Below are positions 42,442 through 45,914 of a stretch of DNA of 45,914 nucleotides, in pieces. The notes beneath the pieces were generated by a model. That model was not told where the DNA came from and did no database searches. It saw nothing but the letters and a program-made list of their open reading frames with translations. Within the stretch, counting starts at the first letter, position 1. The number at the start of each line of letters is the position of its first letter. The DNA is from Butyrivibrio sp. (GTDB lineage: Bacteria; Bacillota; Clostridia; Lachnospirales; Lachnospiraceae): contig JAILJR010000113.1 of the NCBI GenBank assembly GCA_024694565.1, positions 1-45,914 on the forward strand, given 5' to 3'. A program made the translations under genes and the position numbers.

Positions 42442-43722
42442 ATGGGACGGTTTGAGAAGGTATCACTTGTAAAGTGTGATTCTTATAAATATGAAGAAGT
42501 CAGAAAGGCTCTTGATGAGAGCCTTTCTTTGATTGACGGACTTGGGTTTGTGAAGCCGGGGATGAAGGTAGGGATAAAGACGAACCTGATATCCGGGATG
42601 AATCCGGACAGGGCGGTGACTACGCATCCTGTGCTGCTTCGAAGGCTCTGTGAGCTTCTTATGGAGAAGGGGGCGGAGGTCGTTATCGGAGACAGCCCGG
42701 GAGGGCTTTATACGGCTTCTTTTGTCCAGGGAGTTTATAGGGCGAGTGGGCTTTCGGAGATGGTCCGGGAGCTTTCCGAAGAAGTGACATGGACCGGATC
42801 GGGTGAAGGCTCTTCAAAAGGCAAAAAGGGGAGTGTGAAGCTCAATGACAATTTTAAAGTCAGTGACGGAAAGTTCCCTGAGGCTGTTTCGCTCAAATCA
42901 TTTGTTTACACGCAGTGGCTTGACGAAGTGGATGCGATCATCAATTTTTCAAAGCTGAAGACACATGCCATGATGGGTATGAGCTGCGCCGTTAAAAATA
43001 TGTTTGGCTGTATTCCCGGGACAACAAAGCCTGATTACCACATGCGTTTTCCTGAGGAGAAGGCTTTTGCAAACGTAATGGTTGATCTGAATGAGTTCTT
43101 TAAACCGGTGCTCTATGTGGTGGATGCAATTGACGGAATGGAGGGAAACGGTCCCACTGCCGGTGAAAAGAGACACATAGGTGCAATACTGGCATCCACA
43201 AAGCCCTATGCACTCGACATGGTCTGCGCAGACATGATCGGCATGGGGCTTGCGGATGTCCAGACGCTGGTTGCAGCGAATGAGAGGGGACTTGGGCCGG
43301 AGCGGGTTTCTGAAGTGGATGTAGTTGGAAATCTTGAACTCAGTGCAGGCAGGATCCCTGATTTCAAGAGAGCGACCATACACCAGAGCATTACCTTTGA
43401 GGGCGGAGGACTTTTTAACACAATAAAGTCAAGGGCTGTTAAGATTGCCTATTCCACAAGACCCCAGGTAAAGCCGAATGAGTGCATAGGCTGCAAAAAG
43501 TGCTTTGAGACCTGCCCGGCAAAGGCAATAACCATGTCCCCCCGTGGCAATGGGAAAAAGACATCCGGAAAAAATAAGAATAAAAGGCATGCAGCGCTCA
43601 TTCCTTCCATTGACAGATCAAAGTGTATCAAGTGCTTTTGCTGTCAGGAGTTCTGCCCGGTGGGTGCGATGAAGGTACACTACAATCCGTTGGGAAGGCT
43701 GCTTAATAAGCTGCAGAGATGA
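42442..43722 (+). CDS. DUF362 iron-sulfur protein
   Basis: The ATG at 42442, with GAGG 5 nt upstream, is preferred to the GTG at 42436 that overlaps the SD; 426 residues. The DUF362 domain (about 1-330) includes KTNLISGMNPDRAVTTHP, GDSPGGLY, NFSKLKTHAMMGMSCAVKNM and DAIDGMEGNGPTAG. The C-terminus has two ferredoxin-type clusters, CIGCKKCFETCP and CIKCFCCQEFCP, separated by a Lys-rich insert. The family is common in anaerobes, and its function is unsettled. It lies 133 bp after the acyl-CoA synthetase and could exchange electrons with ferredoxin used by Ior (inference). Confidence 0.88.
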   Translation: MGRFEKVSLVKCDSYKYEEVRKALDESLSLIDGLGFVKPGMKVGIKTNLISGMNPDRAVTTHPVLLRRLCELLMEKGAEVVIGDSPGGLYTASFVQGVYRASGLSEMVRELSEEVTWTGSGEGSSKGKKGSVKLNDNFKVSDGKFPEAVSLKSFVYTQWLDEVDAIINFSKLKTHAMMGMSCAVKNMFGCIPGTTKPDYHMRFPEEKAFANVMVDLNEFFKPVLYVVDAIDGMEGNGPTAGEKRHIGAILASTKPYALDMVCADMIGMGLADVQTLVAANERGLGPERVSEVDVVGNLELSAGRIPDFKRATIHQSITFEGGGLFNTIKSRAVKIAYSTRPQVKPNECIGCKKCFETCPAKAITMSPRGNGKKTSGKNKNKRHAALIPSIDRSKCIKCFCCQEFCPVGAMKVHYNPLGRLLNKLQR

Positions 43723-43829
43723 TATGGCGTGGCTATTAAGCTGCCGGTGCATCATGGTAAGAGGTCATATAGTTCGTGTATGGCATGGCTTAAATAGTAT
43801 TACACATCACTCATACAAGGGAACGAGAT

Positions 43830-44732
43830 ATGTTATTTACATATTCTGAAAAGACAGATAAAAAGGATAAGCACAGCTATATAGAGGTGACAGGATACGA
43901 AGGCAGCATCAGGGATCTGGTTATTCCGGATGCGATAGACGGGATGAGAGTTGAGGCAATAGGGAACCATGCATTCTCAGGAAGGCAGGACCTTTGCACA
44001 GTCATACTGCCTGAGGGTGTAAGGACAATTTTGGGCTTTGCATTCCACAACTGCAGGAACCTTAAGAGGATTGAGCTCTATGACAGCGTGGATGACTATT
44101 ACGACGGAGTTATCAGGCAGTGTGACAGCCTGGAGGAGGTTGCGATAAGCATTAAGCGCGGCTGGTATGAGGTCGTTCGCAATTTTCTTGCAGACAATGA
44201 CAAGAGGATTCGTATACGGCTCAATATAGCAGCTGCCGATGAGACGGCACTTCTTACCTTCCCGGAGTACGTCTATGACTTCAATGAGAATACAATGGCC
44301 AGGACAATTCAGTTTTCCATAGCAGGGTCGGGCATGTTCTACAGGGAATGTGTCGACAGGCGCTGCATCAACTATCGGGAATACGACAGGCTGTTTGAGA
44401 AGGCGATGATAGACGGCGGAGAGGTCGCACAGGACATTGCGCTGGGAAGACTTCTTTATCCGTGTGAGCTTGATGAAATTTACAGGACAAAGTATGAGGA
44501 TTACGTGAAAGCTAACGCAGAAGCTATCCTGGCAAGGCTTATACCAAGGGCTGACAAGGACAGAGAAGTTAAGGAAATCTTAAAGAGCCTCAATAACGGG
44601 ATGCTTTCCTCTGAACAGATAAATTATGGTATAAAGCTCTCATCAGAGCTGGGACTTACAGAGGTTTCCGCCATCCTGATGGAGTATGGAAGACCGGATA
44701 GAAGCAGTGAGGATTCGGAGTTTGTTTTTTAG
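43830..44732 (+). CDS. BspA-type leucine-rich-repeat protein
   Basis: The 300 residues begin with about two or three LRR_5 repeats (DLVIPDAIDGMRVEAIGNHA, then LCTVILPEGVRTILGFAFHN and LKRIELYDSV), followed by a helical region of about 190 residues that I do not recognise. No signal peptide, so it is probably cytosolic, unlike classical surface BspA proteins. AAGGGA precedes the ATG. It stands alone and ends in a strong terminator. Confidence 0.75.
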   Translation: MLFTYSEKTDKKDKHSYIEVTGYEGSIRDLVIPDAIDGMRVEAIGNHAFSGRQDLCTVILPEGVRTILGFAFHNCRNLKRIELYDSVDDYYDGVIRQCDSLEEVAISIKRGWYEVVRNFLADNDKRIRIRLNIAAADETALLTFPEYVYDFNENTMARTIQFSIAGSGMFYRECVDRRCINYREYDRLFEKAMIDGGEVAQDIALGRLLYPCELDEIYRTKYEDYVKANAEAILARLIPRADKDREVKEILKSLNNGMLSSEQINYGIKLSSELGLTEVSAILMEYGRPDRSSEDSEFVF

Positions 44733-44737
44733 TGATG

Positions 44738-44784
44738 AAAAAATGCCCCGCAGCCATACGTAAAATGGCTGCGGAGCATTTTTT
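44738..44784. terminator. Bidirectional terminator between the LRR and degV genes
   Basis: A 20-bp stem (AAAAAATGCCCCGCAGCCAT with its complement, one mismatch) and a 7-nt loop, with A6 before and T6 after, between convergent genes. Confidence 0.9.
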
Positions 44785-44815
44785 ATGCTCGGAGTGATAA
44801 AAGGTTATGAGCTTC

Positions 44816-45679
44816 TCAACGCTCTTTTCCCCAGAAAAATAATGCGAGCATTCCAGGACCAACGTGGGCGCCCGAAAAAGGTTCATGCTGGCATATCTCT
44901 ATTCTGGCTTTTGGGGCAATCTGTGACACGATGCCTGCCAGAGTCTTTGCTTCATCAAGGCAGTCGCCGTGAGAGATGCATACAATATCGTCATCTGTCT
45001 CGATATGCTTTTCCCGGAACTTGTCGGCAATGGCATTTATGGCGTTCTTTCTTCCGCGGACCTTGCTGCAGGCAACTATGTGTCCGGTGCTGTCTCCGTA
45101 GAGGATGGGTTTGATATTGAGAACCGTTCCGATCGCAGCAGTCACACCGCTGACACGGCCTGTCTTTTTGAGAAAGTTGAGGTCATCCACGGTAAAATAC
45201 TGACAGGCGTGGGGAACTGCATCATCTATTATCTTCGAAGCTTCCCTGCAGCTCATTCCCTCACGGCTGAGCCTTGCAGCCTTCATAACAAGTATTCCTG
45301 TACCGAAACCGCAGCCCATTGAGTCAACTATGTGTACAAACCTGTCCGGAAACTCCTCCATCAGCTCTTTGGCAGCAGCAACGGCAGCGTTGTAGGTTCC
45401 GCTGATGCCCGAGCTCATCGACAGATACATTACATCTGTGCCTGCCTCAAGGAGAGGAGTAAAATGGGTAAGGAACAGGTGGGTATTCAAAAGAGATGTC
45501 TTAACGACATCGCCGCTTTTTAAGCCTTCATAGAATACGTGGGCATCGAAGCTGTCAACATCGCCGGCGTAAGTGGCCGGGACACCGTTTATAGTATAAT
45601 CACATGGAAGAAGAGTGATACCGTCAAGCAGTTTCTTTGGGAGATTGGCAGAACCATCTGTAAATACGGCAAAAGACAT
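44816..45679 (-). CDS. DegV family fatty-acid-binding protein
   Basis: DegV/FakB proteins bind a fatty acid, and some present it to the kinase FakA. The ATG at 45679 (GAGGGA 8 nt upstream, overlapping the alternative GTG at 45694) gives 287 residues. Motifs: FAVFTDGSANLPKKLLDG, DVVKTSLLNTHLF, YLSMSSGISGTYNAA, VDSMGCGFGTG and LKKTGRVSG. A TATAAT lies on the minus strand at 45722-45727 without a good -35. No FakA-like gene is in view. Confidence 0.92.
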   Translation of the reverse strand: MSFAVFTDGSANLPKKLLDGITLLPCDYTINGVPATYAGDVDSFDAHVFYEGLKSGDVVKTSLLNTHLFLTHFTPLLEAGTDVMYLSMSSGISGTYNAAVAAAKELMEEFPDRFVHIVDSMGCGFGTGILVMKAARLSREGMSCREASKIIDDAVPHACQYFTVDDLNFLKKTGRVSGVTAAIGTVLNIKPILYGDSTGHIVACSKVRGRKNAINAIADKFREKHIETDDDIVCISHGDCLDEAKTLAGIVSQIAPKARIEICQHEPFSGAHVGPGMLALFFWGKER

Positions 45680-45751
45680 AGAATTTTCCCTCACAATCGA
45701 TAACTTTTTTCAACTTGGATTATTATAGCATATAAATGGGGTAAATAGGAG

Positions 45752-45914
45752 TGGGGACGTTACAATTCAGCTGCCAGCCGGAGCAGGCCGCCGCAAGTGT
45801 AAGTCTGCCCGGGGTGACGCTCCCGCTCTGTGAAAAACGTAGCGGTACTAAGGCGCTAAAGTACAGCGCCAAAGTACCGACGTTTTTCAAAGCACCCCGG
45901 CTCAGCCTTACACT
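45752..45914 (+). repeat. 200-bp palindromic repeat, copy 2 (cut by the window edge)
   Basis: TGGGGACGTTACAATTCAGC starts the copy. GTGTAAG pairs with CTTACAC, CCGGGGTG with CACCCCGG, GAAAAACGT with ACGTTTTTC and GGCGCT with AGCGCC around AAAGTAC. The internal loop ACGCTCCCGCTCTGT faces AAAG as in copy 1. Arms differ from copy 1 but stay paired. Confidence 0.85.

Overview
The window looks like a chromosomal segment of a low-to-mid GC, Gram-positive anaerobe of the Clostridia, most likely Lachnospiraceae and close to Butyrivibrio. This is inferred from the class III fructose-1,6-bisphosphatase, the indolepyruvate:ferredoxin oxidoreductase/PaaK/ACT cluster, SD-rich gene starts (AGGAGG), sigma-A type promoters and the Opp-type lipoprotein transporter. 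No rRNA, tRNA, CRISPR array, integrase or transposase gene was seen.

Layout. 1-4.75 kb: the 3' part of a very large calpain-like cysteine protease gene. 4.8-11.4 kb: housekeeping genes ysxC (minus), clpB, nth and fbp. 11.4-12.6 kb: a 201-bp palindromic repeat and small genes, one ending in a FliM-like motif. 12.8-18.7 kb: a five-gene oligopeptide/dipeptide ABC transporter operon on the minus strand, read from its lipoprotein, with repeats in two gaps. 19.1-22.9 kb: a stand-alone ATP-pyrophosphatase GMP synthase and leuS. 22.9-30.7 kb: an apparently AT-richer run of unrecognised genes, with a GNAT-like protein, a second calpain-like protein that has lost its catalytic Cys, and a GNAT acetyltransferase. 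31-36 kb: a secreted S10 carboxypeptidase, an orphan LytS/YesM-type sensor lacking the phospho-acceptor His, and a sodium:solute symporter. 36.1-43.7 kb: ACT protein, PaaK, IorB and IorA (minus), divergent from an acyl-CoA synthetase and a DUF362 ferredoxin-like protein; together they look like an arylacetate/aryl-pyruvate module. 43.8-45.7 kb: a BspA-type leucine-rich-repeat protein and DegV.

The most unusual signals are non-coding. (1) A repeat of about 95 nt occurs five times. In four copies it sits directly before unrelated genes (ysxC, guaA, a GNAT gene, iorB) and ends in the gene's own Shine-Dalgarno sequence. It contains two hairpins and a conserved loop, so it behaves like a portable 5' leader. 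(2) A palindromic repeat of about 200 bp occurs at 11394 and at the right edge. Its arms differ between copies but stay complementary, and both copies keep the same asymmetric internal loop. (3) An ACTTTA-N5/6-TAAAGT palindrome recurs at the symporter, iorA and acyl-CoA synthetase promoters, suggesting one local regulon.

On the protein side, the pair of an intact and a Cys-to-Ser calpain-like protein, with the unknown genes around the second one, is the best candidate for an undescribed system. All identifications were made by reading motifs; no database search was run.
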